The notes beneath the pieces are model-generated. The model searched no databases. It was not told the DNA's origin and saw only the letters and a program-made list of their open reading frames with translations. DNA of 29,603 bases from Bacillota bacterium (lineage in GTDB: Bacteria > Bacillota > Clostridia > Christensenellales > SZUA-584), in contig JAEWTL010000044.1 of the NCBI GenBank assembly GCA_023459495.1, positions 1-29,603 on the forward strand, read 5' to 3'. Shown here one piece after another: positions 20,238-28,462 of the stretch (its first letter is position 1; each line of letters opens with the position of its first letter). Both the position numbers and the translations under genes were made by a program.

Positions 20238-20300
20238 AGAGCCTGCTTCCGTATATATAAATACTAAGTGACTTATTAAATATATACGGAAGCAGGCTCT
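20238..20300. repeat. 21-bp perfect inverted repeat upstream of the terminase genes
   Basis: The arms 20238-20258 and 20280-20300 are exact inverted copies (AGAGCCTGCTTCCGTATATA plus T on the left), with a 21-nt loop that itself has a TAAGTGACTTA palindrome. No T tract follows the stem, so a plain terminator is unlikely. It lies between the winged-helix gene and the terminase small subunit gene, a usual place for a pac or cos site or for an operator. Confidence 0.85.
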
Positions 20301-20333
20301 GAATACTCCCCAGCCCGGTTTTAAACACCCAGA

Positions 20334-20391
20334 AAACAAATTGGTTAGGCACTGAATTAAACAAGTTGTTTAGGAGCGCAAGGATGCGCTC
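20334..20391 (+). promoter_or_regulatory. Terminase leader with two operators and a hairpin
   Basis: AAACAAATTGGTT (20334-20346, one mismatch) and a perfect AAACAAGTTGTTT (20359-20371) lie in tandem, followed at once by a GAGCGCA/TGCGCTC hairpin (20374-20380 and 20385-20391). The terminase small subunit ATG is 20 bp further on, after GAGGG. The operators match those of the accessory array, so the repressor of the array could also keep packaging genes silent in the lysogen. Confidence 0.7.
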
Positions 20392-20411
20392 TGAGTGTTT
20401 TAGAGGGATCT

Positions 20412-21053
20412 ATGACTATAGAAAAAGACGAGAGCAAAACTCGCCTGACACCAGCTGAGTGGGCAGAAGCCGAAGCGAAGTGGACTTCCGGCGAATACAC
20501 ACTCTCCAAGCTGGAGGAAGAGTACGGCATTCGTCGTGAAACGCTCTCCAGACATTTCAAAAAGCGTGGATTAGAGAAAGGCGCGGACTCCGTTGGGAAG
20601 ATGGTGCGCGAGTCGCTCAAATCCGACGCAGAGCTGCGTGCGAAGGCGCGTGCAGAGAAAATCGAAGAGCGCCGGACTCGTTACGACGATTGGGCGTTCG
20701 CACTCGGTCGTATGGTGATGCATGAGGTGGCCATAGCCAAGAAGGACGGCAGGCCACTGGCAGCCATCGAAGATGACCTGAAGAGTCTCCAGCGTGCCAG
20801 CGGCACACTCGCTAAGTGCTTCGAAATATCGTCGAAAGCGCTCGGTATGGATCGCGTGGAGAACGAGGACGACGAAATCCCGAACCTGGTATTTGGCGAA
20901 CTTACGCCTTCCCAGGTGGCGCAGCTGCGTAAGGAAGATGATGAGCCGGATCTGATTGATGACGATCTGCTTGAGTCACTCGAAGAGGAAGCACTGAGCG
21001 AAGCTGAGGGCGATTCTGAAGCGTCTGGTGATGAAAGTGATGGGAGCGTCTGA
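20412..21053 (+). CDS. Terminase small subunit, 213 aa
   Basis: Packaging recognition subunit, assigned by order and architecture. The N-terminus (TPAEWAEAEAKWTSGEY, then LSKLEEEYGIRRETLSRHFK) is a helix-turn-helix, the middle is helical with oligomerisation features, and the C-terminus is very acidic (DDDLLESLEEEALSEAEG), as in many small subunits. GAGGG is 7 nt before the ATG. The large subunit gene follows after 2 bases. A pac or cos recognition site should lie close, perhaps the inverted repeat at 20238-20300. Confidence 0.85.
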   Translation: MTIEKDESKTRLTPAEWAEAEAKWTSGEYTLSKLEEEYGIRRETLSRHFKKRGLEKGADSVGKMVRESLKSDAELRAKARAEKIEERRTRYDDWAFALGRMVMHEVAIAKKDGRPLAAIEDDLKSLQRASGTLAKCFEISSKALGMDRVENEDDEIPNLVFGELTPSQVAQLRKEDDEPDLIDDDLLESLEEEALSEAEGDSEASGDESDGSV

Positions 21054-21055
21054 CT

Positions 21056-22312
21056 ATGGCCATCCCGTCGTCTCTGAGTCTCGTACAGCTGCATTCTGGG
21101 CAGATGCAAGTCTTCCAGTCGCCACATCGTTTCAAAGTGGTGTGTGCGGGTCGACGCTGGGGTAAATCCCGGTTGTCGATCTCCACCATCATCCGCGCGG
21201 CAGCCAAAGAGAAGAAGCAACGTGTCTGGTATGTCGCACCGACTTACCAGATGGCTCGCCAGATCTTGTGGGATGACCTGCAGGAAGTTCTGCCGCGCAA
21301 ATGGGTTCGTAAGAAAAACGACACCACGATGACCATCGTGCTGAAGAACGGCTCTGAAATCGCGCTGAAAGGTGCGGATAAGCCCGATACGCTTCGTGGT
21401 GTGGCACTGCACTTTGTGGTGCTCGATGAATTTCAGGATATGAAGCCTGACACCTGGTACAAGGTACTGCGTCCGACACTGACCTCCACTCGTGGCGGTG
21501 CGCTGATCATCGGTACGCCAAAAGGCTTCTCCGAGTTCCACAAGCTGTGGACTATCGGTCAGAACAAAGATTTGCAACGCAAGGGGCAGTGGAAGAGCTG
21601 GCAGTTCGTTACGGCCGATTCTCCGTTCGTACCGAGCGCGGAAATCGAAGCAGCGAAGAACGATATGGACCCTAAATCGTTCGCACAGGAATACCTGGCC
21701 AGCTTCGAAAACATGTCCGGACGCGTTTACTACCCGTTCGACCGCAATGTGCATGTGAAGCCACTCCAGTTCAATCCGAAACTGCCGATCTGGGTTGGTC
21801 AGGACTTCAACATCGACCCTATGTCATCGGTCATCCTGCAACCGCAGCCAAATGGTGAACTGTGGGCTGTGGACGAATTGGTGTTGTTCTCTTCTAACAC
21901 GGCTGAAGTGTGTGACGAGCTGGAGCGTCGATACTGGCGCTGGAAATCTCAGGTCACTATCTTTCCTGACCCGGCAGGTGCGTATCGCCAGCACGCACGC
22001 GGCGAATCTGACGTCGACATCTTCAAAGAGAAAGGTTTCCTTCGAGTCGATTATCCGAAGAAGCACCCGCCGATCGCAGACCGTGTTAACGCAGTGAACC
22101 GCATGTTGATGAGTGCCTCGGGCGAAACCCGGTTGTACATCGATCCGAAGTGCAAACACCTCATCGACTCGCTGGAGAAGGTGATCTACAAGCCAGGCTC
22201 ACGCGATATGGATAAGACTGGCGGCATCGAACACAGTGCGGATGCGTTGGGTTATCCGGTTCATCGTAGGTATCCGGTGAAAAATCGTGTTATTCTTGGT
22301 GGATCTAGATAG
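21056..22312 (+). CDS. terL: Terminase large subunit, 418 aa
   Basis: The ATP-driven DNA packaging motor and nuclease. Walker A is AGRRWGKS at residues 31-38, Walker B with catalytic Glu is FVVLDEFQDM near 120-129, and the C-terminal RNase H-like nuclease shows the metal-binding Asp in GQDFNIDPMS near 248-257, FPDPAG near 302-307 and HSADALGY near 398-405. The length is a little short for the family but no motif is missing. It is cotranscribed with the small subunit. The stop codon lies 1 bp upstream of the best copy of the GTAAGTACTTAC palindrome. Confidence 0.96.
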   Translation: MAIPSSLSLVQLHSGQMQVFQSPHRFKVVCAGRRWGKSRLSISTIIRAAAKEKKQRVWYVAPTYQMARQILWDDLQEVLPRKWVRKKNDTTMTIVLKNGSEIALKGADKPDTLRGVALHFVVLDEFQDMKPDTWYKVLRPTLTSTRGGALIIGTPKGFSEFHKLWTIGQNKDLQRKGQWKSWQFVTADSPFVPSAEIEAAKNDMDPKSFAQEYLASFENMSGRVYYPFDRNVHVKPLQFNPKLPIWVGQDFNIDPMSSVILQPQPNGELWAVDELVLFSSNTAEVCDELERRYWRWKSQVTIFPDPAGAYRQHARGESDVDIFKEKGFLRVDYPKKHPPIADRVNAVNRMLMSASGETRLYIDPKCKHLIDSLEKVIYKPGSRDMDKTGGIEHSADALGYPVHRRYPVKNRVILGGSR

Positions 22313-22327
22313 GTAAGTACTTACCTA
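22310..22327. promoter_or_regulatory. 18-bp perfect palindrome before the portal gene
   Basis: TAGGTAAGTACTTACCTA is a perfect palindrome and the longest member of the GTAAGTACTTAC family. It overlaps the end of terL and lies 18 bp upstream of the portal start. It may be an operator or an RNA hairpin that sets portal expression. Confidence 0.65.
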
Positions 22328-22345
22328 AGTGGAAAGGAAAATCAA

Positions 22346-23920
22346 ATGGAATTGACTGACAAGCAAATCAAAGACCTTGTGGCACGACGCCACCCTGAAT
22401 ATGAGAAGAAAAAAGAACATTGGGACTTCCTCGCCAGCACCTACGCTGGCGGGCGTGCCTGGTTCAACGACAATATCTTCCGTTACTTCAAAGAGGGCGA
22501 TCAGGAGTTCAAAGAGCGCCTGGAACGCGCTTATCGCTTCAACCATACGCGCGAAGTGGTAAACCTCATCAACAAATACCTCTTCAAAGAGGTCATTCAC
22601 CGCAACACTGATGAAGCACCGGAGCAGATCCGCAATTTCTGGAAGCGAGCCACGCGCCAGAACGCCTCCATCGATGCGTTTATGGCGGCTATCGATCTGC
22701 AATCATCCATTTATGGCCGTATCTGGGTTGTCGTGGATAGCACGATGAACGTCGATGTTGAGTCTGTTGCAGACGAGAAGAAAAATGATGCGCGTGCCTA
22801 CGCTTACTGGATTTCGCCGCAGCAGCTGCTTGATGTTGCCTGGGATGAAGACGGCAATATGTTGTGGGCGCTGATTGTTGAAATCGCGCGCGACGACGAA
22901 GATCCGTTCACTTCAACCGGGCAGGAATACCAGCGTTACCGTCTGTGGACGCAAAACGAGTGGTATCTGTTCCGTGAAGAAGTGAAGAAGGGTTCCGGAA
23001 ATAGCGGTCGCCGTCAGGCCAAAGTCGTTCTGGAGGATAGCGGCCAGCATAATCTGGGCGTGGTGCCGGTGTTCCCGGTGGATTGCATTGGTGAAAGCGA
23101 GTCTCCGTATTTTAGCCCGTCGTTGATTGACGATATTGCCTATCTTGATCGCGCCGTGGCCAACTACCTGTCGAACCTTGACGCGATTATTCAGGATCAG
23201 ACATTCAGCCAGTTAGCGATTCCGGTTCAGTCCCTGCTGCCGGGCGATGAAAACCACACCAAAGTGCTCGAAATGGGGACAAAACGTGTCTTCACCTTCG
23301 ATTCTGAGAGCGGTAATCAGCCATTCTATCTGTCTCCAGACCCGAAACAGGCTCAGATGATCATCACCACGATTAAGACGGTGATTAATGAGATCTACCA
23401 TTCCGTTGGTGTGGCTGGTGAGCGAACCAAGCAGGATAACGCGCAGGGTATCGACAACTCTTCGGGGGCAGCGAAGATGTACGACTTCCAACGTATTAAC
23501 AGTCTGTTGGTGACAAAAGCAGAGCGCCTCGAAAGGGCAGAACGCCAAATGATGGAGTTGGCTGCGAAATGGATGGGCATCGAATTGGATGAAGACCACT
23601 CTCTGATCGCTTACCCGGAGAGTTTCGATATTCGTGGTCTGACTGACGAATTTGCCGTCGCTGAGAAATTGTCGCTGTTACAGGCGCCTGATTCTGTACG
23701 TCGTCATCAGATGGAAATGCTCATAGAAAAGATCTTCCCGAATATTTCCGAAGCGATGCAAAAGGAATTTAAAAAAGATCTCTTGAAATTTCCTCTAAAA
23801 AATGCTCTTGGCGCCCTTGAAAATAAGTCAGTACTTACTTATGATCGCGATACAGTCCAAGAAAGCGGACAAGATCAACCCCGAGGGAATGGGGACTCAT
23901 CTACTCAAGAGACCGAGTGA
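22346..23920 (+). CDS. Portal protein, 524 aa
   Basis: Forms the dodecameric ring at the capsid vertex through which DNA enters. Position between terminase and scaffold and the size fit; the sequence has the usual helical start (LTDKQIKDLVARRHPEYEKK), a wing region and a long central helix around GERTKQDNAQGIDNSSGAAK and MYDFQRINSLLVTKAERLER, the stem/crown helix typical of siphovirus portals. AAGGAAA precedes the ATG. The 3' end, which encodes a low-complexity tail, contains another GTAAGTACTTAC-like palindrome. Confidence 0.9.
   Translation: MELTDKQIKDLVARRHPEYEKKKEHWDFLASTYAGGRAWFNDNIFRYFKEGDQEFKERLERAYRFNHTREVVNLINKYLFKEVIHRNTDEAPEQIRNFWKRATRQNASIDAFMAAIDLQSSIYGRIWVVVDSTMNVDVESVADEKKNDARAYAYWISPQQLLDVAWDEDGNMLWALIVEIARDDEDPFTSTGQEYQRYRLWTQNEWYLFREEVKKGSGNSGRRQAKVVLEDSGQHNLGVVPVFPVDCIGESESPYFSPSLIDDIAYLDRAVANYLSNLDAIIQDQTFSQLAIPVQSLLPGDENHTKVLEMGTKRVFTFDSESGNQPFYLSPDPKQAQMIITTIKTVINEIYHSVGVAGERTKQDNAQGIDNSSGAAKMYDFQRINSLLVTKAERLERAERQMMELAAKWMGIELDEDHSLIAYPESFDIRGLTDEFAVAEKLSLLQAPDSVRRHQMEMLIEKIFPNISEAMQKEFKKDLLKFPLKNALGALENKSVLTYDRDTVQESGQDQPRGNGDSSTQETE
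23827..23838. promoter_or_regulatory. GTAAGTACTTAC-type palindrome inside the portal gene end
   Basis: GTCAGTACTTAC (one mismatch), followed by TTATGATC like the 8761 copy (TTATGATA), lies about 105 bp upstream of the scaffold gene. The element interrupts coding sequence, so it may be kept for a regulatory reason such as control of scaffold and capsid genes. Confidence 0.45.
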
Positions 23921-23942
23921 TAAGTAACGAAAAGGTATTTCT

Positions 23943-24839
23943 ATGAATCTGTGGCAAATGCTTATGGCCCGTCGTGGCCTGATGGATGTAGCCGAAGCGC
24001 ATGAGCGCGGCGGCGCTGGTGGCGGTGCTCCTGCTGGAGACAATGAGCAGAGCATTCAAGACCCAGGCAAACAGGGCGAGCAAAAAGAGCAACCGAAGGG
24101 TGACGACGACGAGTATGCCGGTATGACTCAGGAAGAGTTGCTGGCAGAACTGCGTAAGTCTAAGAAAGCAGGTGCTGATCTGTTGAAAGAGAACATGAAG
24201 CGCAAGGAGAAAGAGCGCACATTGGCCGATCAGCTGGCTCAGTACGGTGATATTGACCCGACGCGTGCTCGTCAGCTTCTCGAAGCTGAACAAGCCGCAG
24301 AAACCGCACGTCGGGAGGCGGAGCAGGCTGAACTGGAACGTCGTGGTGAGTTCGATGCTGTGAAAAAGCAGATGATCGAAGCACACCAGACTGAACTGGC
24401 ACAGCGCGACGAACGCTACTCCGCTCTGGAGAGCGAGAACGCCGCATTGAAGGCTCAACTGGTCGAAATGACTGTTGGTGTTTCCTTCAGCAGTTCTGCT
24501 TTCCTGCGTGACAAAGTTCTGATGACTCCGGCTAAGGCACGCGTTATCTACGGCTCTCATTTCGAAGTGGGTGAAGACGGTAGTGTTGTGGGCTTTGATA
24601 AGCCAGCCGGTCAGAAAGAACGTGCAGTTCTGGTTGACGGTGAAGGCAAGCCGTTACCGTTCGAATCCGCGATTGAGCGCATTCTGCGTGCAGATCCGGA
24701 AGCTGACGCACTGTTGCGTAGCGAAGCCAAGCAGGGTGCTGGTTCCAATAGCAAACCGACCCACAAAGTAAGCCAGCCGAAGAGCAAGTCGACTATGGAT
24801 AAGTTGACCTCCGGTCTGGGAAAAATCGGACTCAAGTAA
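23943..24839 (+). CDS. Capsid scaffold protein, 298 aa
   Basis: Assembly scaffold for the head, assigned by place between portal and major capsid and by its composition. The N-terminus has a Gly-rich linker (RGGAGGGAPAGDNE), residues 60-170 form a long charged coiled coil (LEAEQAAETARREAEQAELE), and the C-terminal part is basic (HKVSQPKSKSTMDK) as in scaffolds that contact the capsid protein. AAGG precedes the ATG by about 9 nt. No protease motif was seen. Confidence 0.85.
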   Translation: MNLWQMLMARRGLMDVAEAHERGGAGGGAPAGDNEQSIQDPGKQGEQKEQPKGDDDEYAGMTQEELLAELRKSKKAGADLLKENMKRKEKERTLADQLAQYGDIDPTRARQLLEAEQAAETARREAEQAELERRGEFDAVKKQMIEAHQTELAQRDERYSALESENAALKAQLVEMTVGVSFSSSAFLRDKVLMTPAKARVIYGSHFEVGEDGSVVGFDKPAGQKERAVLVDGEGKPLPFESAIERILRADPEADALLRSEAKQGAGSNSKPTHKVSQPKSKSTMDKLTSGLGKIGLK

Positions 24840-24865
24840 CATCTTAAATCATAGGGAAATGAAAG

Positions 24866-25741
24866 ATGCCATTACTGCGTGATGAAGCTGAAAAGCTGTC
24901 TAATAACGAACTTGAGCAGGGTGTGATCGAGACCATCATCGATCGCGATGACCTGTTCGCTATTCTGCCTTTCATGAAGATTAATTCTAAGGCATACCTT
25001 TACAACCGCGAAGCTACCCTGAGCGAAGCTACCTTCATTGATGTGAACGACACCATCACTGAAGGCGCAGCAACCTTCAGCGAACACGTTGCGAAGCTAC
25101 GTATCCTGGCAGGCGACGTAGACGTCGACAAATTCCTGGCGACCACTATGTCCGACACCAACAACCAGCTGGCAATCCAGGTTCGTCAGAAGGTGAAAGG
25201 TCTGGCTCGCGCATTCCGCCGCAATCTGATTCTGGGCGACTCCAGCACCAACACCAAAGCGTTCGACGGTATTCCGAAACTGATGCACGACGATCAGAAG
25301 ATCGACATCGAAGGCGCTTCCATGACCTTCTCCATGTTCGACGAACTGGTCGACGCGGTGAAAGATCTGGGTGCGGACTGCATCATGATGCGCTCCGAGC
25401 ATCTGCGTGCTTATCGCGCTCTGCTGCGTACCGTTAATATCGGCCCGTCCGAAATTATGATGGAAAACTTCGGTCGACCGATGTTGTGCCACAACGGTGT
25501 ACCTTTCATCGTGAACGACTTCATCCCGACTGACGCGGGCAAAGCAAGCATCTACTGTCTGCACCTGTCCGAAGAGAACGGTGTGACCGGTCTGTATGGC
25601 GGTGAAAACGCTGGTATCGTTGTTGAGAACATCGGTACTGTTCAGAACAAAGACGCAACCCGTACCCGCGTTAAGTGGTACTGCTCTCTGGCGAACAAGC
25701 ACGACAAAGCTATCGCCGCGCTGACCAATGTAAAAATTTGA
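24866..25741 (+). CDS. Major capsid protein (HK97-type fold), 291 aa
   Basis: Main shell protein. Gene order and length fit the HK97-type capsid without a delta domain; sequence features are the N-arm helix, the FLATTMSDTNNQLAIQVRQK spine-helix region, and IVVENIGTVQNKDATRTRV near the C-terminus, a usual P-domain/A-domain ending of siphovirus capsids. The codon use is more biased than in the accessory genes, as expected for a highly expressed gene. A strong terminator follows at 25778. Confidence 0.9.
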   Translation: MPLLRDEAEKLSNNELEQGVIETIIDRDDLFAILPFMKINSKAYLYNREATLSEATFIDVNDTITEGAATFSEHVAKLRILAGDVDVDKFLATTMSDTNNQLAIQVRQKVKGLARAFRRNLILGDSSTNTKAFDGIPKLMHDDQKIDIEGASMTFSMFDELVDAVKDLGADCIMMRSEHLRAYRALLRTVNIGPSEIMMENFGRPMLCHNGVPFIVNDFIPTDAGKASIYCLHLSEENGVTGLYGGENAGIVVENIGTVQNKDATRTRVKWYCSLANKHDKAIAALTNVKI

Positions 25742-25752
25742 TCAGAAAAGTA

Positions 25753-25766
25753 GGTAAATAGTTATC
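25753..25766. promoter_or_regulatory. Weak relative of the GTAAGTACTTAC palindrome after the capsid gene
   Basis: GGTAAATAGTTATC differs at three positions from GGTAAGTACTTACC. It lies between the capsid stop codon and the terminator. It is listed because of its position among better copies, but it may be chance. Confidence 0.3.
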
Positions 25767-25777
25767 TACTTAATATG

Positions 25778-25802
25778 GGTGGGCTATACGCCCACCTTTT
25801 TT
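25778..25802 (+). terminator. Strong terminator after the major capsid gene
   Basis: GGTGGGC (25778-25784) pairs with GCCCACC (25790-25796), followed by TTTTTT. It would lower expression of the downstream genes relative to the capsid. Confidence 0.85.
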
Positions 25803-25815
25803 GTAGGAGCGATAA

Positions 25816-26244
25816 ATGCCAGAACAAAAGATGAAAATCATGGAGGAGACGTTTGCGGATTTCACAGGGCATATGTGCCGTGCCGGATTCACCAACTCCG
25901 TCTCCAACGAGCCTCTGAGCGAGCGCCAGCAGAACCATCTTGCGGCTTGCTTCCGGACAGTTCCGTTCACGCAGTCTGTCAGCGTGGAGTCTGTTGCTCT
26001 GACTCCTGATTCTGTCTCTGTTGAGAAGGGGAAGTCAGTCAAATTGCGAGTTGATGTGCAACCGTCAAACGCAACCAATCAAAAAGTCACCTGGACTTCT
26101 CAAAATAGCGACAAAGCGACCGTGGATCAGAACGGTAACGTAGTTGGCGTAGCCGTTGGTACGGCAACCATTGAAGTGGCTTCACAGGATGGCAGTCACA
26201 AAGCGACTGCGACCGTTGAAGTGACCGCAGCACCGGCTGCGTAA
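25816..26244 (+). CDS. Head decoration protein with Ig-like BIG2 domain, 142 aa
   Basis: Residues about 57-137 form a bacterial Ig-like domain of group 2: SVALTPDSVSVEKGKSVKL, then VTWTSQNSDKATVDQNGNVV and GTATIEVASQDGSHKATATV, with the usual TW.S.N...A.V...G.V pattern. The N-terminal 55 residues (ETFADFTGHMCRAGF) are unrelated to BIG2 and probably anchor the domain to the capsid. Ig-like domains on phage heads are displayed outside and may bind cell-surface sugars. AGGAGC lies about 5 nt before the ATG. A second BIG2 domain is on the tail-tube protein in this window. Confidence 0.85.
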   Translation: MPEQKMKIMEETFADFTGHMCRAGFTNSVSNEPLSERQQNHLAACFRTVPFTQSVSVESVALTPDSVSVEKGKSVKLRVDVQPSNATNQKVTWTSQNSDKATVDQNGNVVGVAVGTATIEVASQDGSHKATATVEVTAAPAA

Positions 26245-26287
26245 CCAACATATGGGCAGCATAGCTGTCCATTAAGTGAGAAGAAAA

Positions 26288-26722
26288 ATGAAACCAGCAA
26301 AAATTCGTTTATTGGAGCCTCAATTTTTGGGGTACACGGGGATTCTCTGCGGTATCAAGTTTGTAGACGGTATCTCAGTTGCTGAACTGCCATTCGTCGA
26401 TCAGCAGCGGATTTGTGCTTCCATGCGTGCGACTACCGTTGAAGGTAAAAATGTATCTCCTTCTGCCGCGTACAGTAGCCGCAATAACTTGACTGCGGAA
26501 GACATTGTCGAGACGCCAGCCCCGGATATTGTGCCAATGAAACGTGGTGCGGCTGAAACAAAGCCCAAACCGGTACAGCGCTTTACTCGTGAAGAACTGG
26601 AGTCGATTGCGGACTGTGAAGGTATTGCGGGTCTTCGTCAGATCGGCAACCAAATTGGCGTGAAAGCCAAAGGCATCGTTGAAATGATCGAGGGTATCCT
26701 GAAAGCACAGGGCGGTGAGTAA
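26288..26722 (+). CDS. Head/neck protein with C-terminal HeH/LEM-like domain, 144 aa
   Basis: Not a catalytic family. The last 45 residues (FTREELESIADCEGIAGLRQ, IGVKAKGIVEMIEGILKAQ) fit the short helix-extended loop-helix fold (HeH/LEM/SAP-like) found at the end of several phage head proteins. The N-terminal part is beta-rich. The ATG at 26288 is preferred over a GTG at 26276, because GAGAAG sits just upstream. It overlaps the next gene by one base, so both are coupled; it probably belongs to head completion. Confidence 0.75.
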   Translation: MKPAKIRLLEPQFLGYTGILCGIKFVDGISVAELPFVDQQRICASMRATTVEGKNVSPSAAYSSRNNLTAEDIVETPAPDIVPMKRGAAETKPKPVQRFTREELESIADCEGIAGLRQIGNQIGVKAKGIVEMIEGILKAQGGE

Positions 26723-27555
26723 TGGCACAGATCGACACGTACCGTAGCGGGGAAGCCGTTTCCCTGTCGTTTGCATTTAACGTTCTGGATATTGAGTCGG
26801 CAACGTATACCGTCAGAGATGGCGCGGGTTCGATCATCGTTGATAACGAACCTCTCGATATTACTGAGGGGCAGATGTCCATTCCGGTTGTCGTGTCGGC
26901 CGAACACAACCTGCTTGCCGACAAAGAGCGCGATCTGCGTTACGTCCTCGTCAAAGCGGTGGCATCCGGTCTGACGCATGAAGAGCGCAAGATGTACGTT
27001 CTGCTAAATAGCTTCGAGCTGTCTATCCCAGGCCAGTCATTCGCAACGGTCGCAGACGCCCAGATGCAAGCCATCGACATGCTGAACGGCGACACTCTGT
27101 TGGCTGATGGTGACGGGCTGATGCGCAAACGTCTCATTGAGGCCACCAGACGCGTCAAAACGCTGCCGTTTTCAATCCGCAAAGTCCTTCGTATCGATTT
27201 CGATCGGTACGACCGTCCACAAAACATGCTGAACGTATATGACGTACCGTGGGGTGCTGACGGGGCATATCGTCACGATCTGATTGATTGGGAGAAGATG
27301 ACGCAGGATAAATTCGACGAATTCCCTGACTACTTCAAACAGACATTAATGCTGGCCGTGGTTAATGAAGCCTGCGAAATCGCTAACGGCAATGACGTAG
27401 CGGCAGCTCGCGAGGACGGCATCCTGTCTGAATCCATTGGTGAAACGACAAATATGTACCGCACCGGCAAAGCGGCAAATTTACATGTGGCTCGCAGTAC
27501 CTGGAGACTGCTGGTCAGCTACATCAACAACCGCATGATTGTTCGCCGTGCGTAA
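26722..27555 (+). CDS. Head-tail connector/head-completion protein, 277 aa
   Basis: Placed by gene order between the capsid group and the head-closure protein. The N-terminal 110 residues are all-beta (SLSFAFNVLDIESATYTVRD) and look like an Ig-like or similar barrel; the C-terminal part is helical (FPDYFKQTLMLAVVNEACEI) with a segment like the DNA-packaging connector of siphoviruses (helical gp6-like proteins). The fusion of a beta domain to a connector would explain the unusual length, since most connectors are about 100-170 residues. It is translationally coupled to the preceding gene (TAATG). Confidence 0.7.
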   Translation: MAQIDTYRSGEAVSLSFAFNVLDIESATYTVRDGAGSIIVDNEPLDITEGQMSIPVVVSAEHNLLADKERDLRYVLVKAVASGLTHEERKMYVLLNSFELSIPGQSFATVADAQMQAIDMLNGDTLLADGDGLMRKRLIEATRRVKTLPFSIRKVLRIDFDRYDRPQNMLNVYDVPWGADGAYRHDLIDWEKMTQDKFDEFPDYFKQTLMLAVVNEACEIANGNDVAAAREDGILSESIGETTNMYRTGKAANLHVARSTWRLLVSYINNRMIVRRA

Positions 27556-27652
27556 CGCCAGTCGCATTATTTACTTCTGGTCGAAAGGCTCAAGACGCAC
27601 AATCGCGCCTTCGCCTGGTAATGCGTGCGGATGCCAACCACAGGGAGAGTGC

Positions 27653-27997
27653 ATGAACATTTCATGGCAAGCAGAGATGGCGATTTACCGTCTGGGTTCG
27701 AAGAATGTCTACGGTGAAGCGCAATTGCAGTTCGTCAGGAAGACGAACGTCGGTGTCGTTAAGTTTGAACAAAGTAATGAGAAGTCATCGGTACGTGCGG
27801 ACAGCTCCGGCAGTCGCGGAAAAGCCAATATGAAATTGTTCGATGTCGTTCTGGTGGTCCCACTTGAGGCCGCAGTGCAACTTGATGACGTTCTTATTCT
27901 GGAGGGGCTAAAGCTGAAGGTATCCAGTGTGCATCGTCGTTGGGGGTTACGTGGACGCCCAGGTCATCTGGAAGTAGGGGCAAACATATGGGCCTGA
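27653..27997 (+). CDS. Head-closure (stopper) protein, 114 aa
   Basis: Size, position and the beta-barrel pattern (DVVLVVPLEAAVQLDDVLIL, then GLKLKVSSVHRRWGLRGRPG) fit the siphovirus head-tail joining or stopper protein that closes the portal channel. ATG 27653 is chosen because AGGGAG is 7-8 nt upstream. The frame is open without a stop back into the end of the connector gene, so a GTG start near 27548 cannot be excluded. It overlaps the next gene by 10 bases. Confidence 0.75.
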   Translation: MNISWQAEMAIYRLGSKNVYGEAQLQFVRKTNVGVVKFEQSNEKSSVRADSSGSRGKANMKLFDVVLVVPLEAAVQLDDVLILEGLKLKVSSVHRRWGLRGRPGHLEVGANIWA

Positions 27998-28461
27998 AGC
28001 ATGACTCGCATCAGTTTAAGCGTGCTGGCGACAGACTCAATAACAGCCAGAAAGCCTTTAAGCGTTATCTCATTCGTGACATGGAGAAGCTGGCGCGTCT
28101 GGTTGAGCGTCTGGCGCGGGCAATGGCTCCGCTGGAGACTGGCTCACTCGAAAGCGCGATTTTCGCGAGAGTTGTCAAAGAGGGCTATACGGGGCTGCGT
28201 ATTGAGTTATCGGTGTCTGGGGCTAAACCGCGCGAAGGGAACCCTGGTGTTGAGGTTGGCGATTATGCGGAGTACATGGAATTGGGTAAGTATCGTCTCG
28301 GCTATCTCTCTCGCATGAAGAGCGTCACCAACCCGCCAGTCGCTGGTGTGAAGCCACGAGTTGGGCCTTTGTTCCTTGAGAGAGCCGTACAGATCAGTGA
28401 GAAACAGTTCACTCAGACGATAGCTGAAGCGGCAAGGAAAGCAGGTTTTACGAGAGGTTGA
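27988..28461 (+). CDS. HK97 gp10-like neck/tail-completion protein, 157 aa
   Basis: The sequence has the plan of HK97 gp10-type proteins: an N-terminal helix (MEKLARLVERLARAMAPLET) with the MAPLETGSL motif near residues 49-57, then strands, and a YAEYMELGKY segment followed by PRVGPLFLERAV near the end. These proteins bind the connector and the tail end. ATG 27988 is chosen with AGGGG 8 nt upstream. It overlaps the head-closure gene by 10 bases, typical of the tight neck module. Confidence 0.9.
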   Translation: MGLKHDSHQFKRAGDRLNNSQKAFKRYLIRDMEKLARLVERLARAMAPLETGSLESAIFARVVKEGYTGLRIELSVSGAKPREGNPGVEVGDYAEYMELGKYRLGYLSRMKSVTNPPVAGVKPRVGPLFLERAVQISEKQFTQTIAEAARKAGFTRG

Positions 28462-28462
28462 T

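Noticed and set aside
20238..20300. Protelomerase (telomere resolution) site as in N15
   Set aside because: Such sites are near-continuous palindromes; here a 21-nt loop separates the arms and no protelomerase gene is visible in the window.
20681..21754. 357-codon open frame on the minus strand
   Set aside because: Antisense to the terminase genes and Ser/Arg-rich at its end; an artefact of GC-biased third codon positions.
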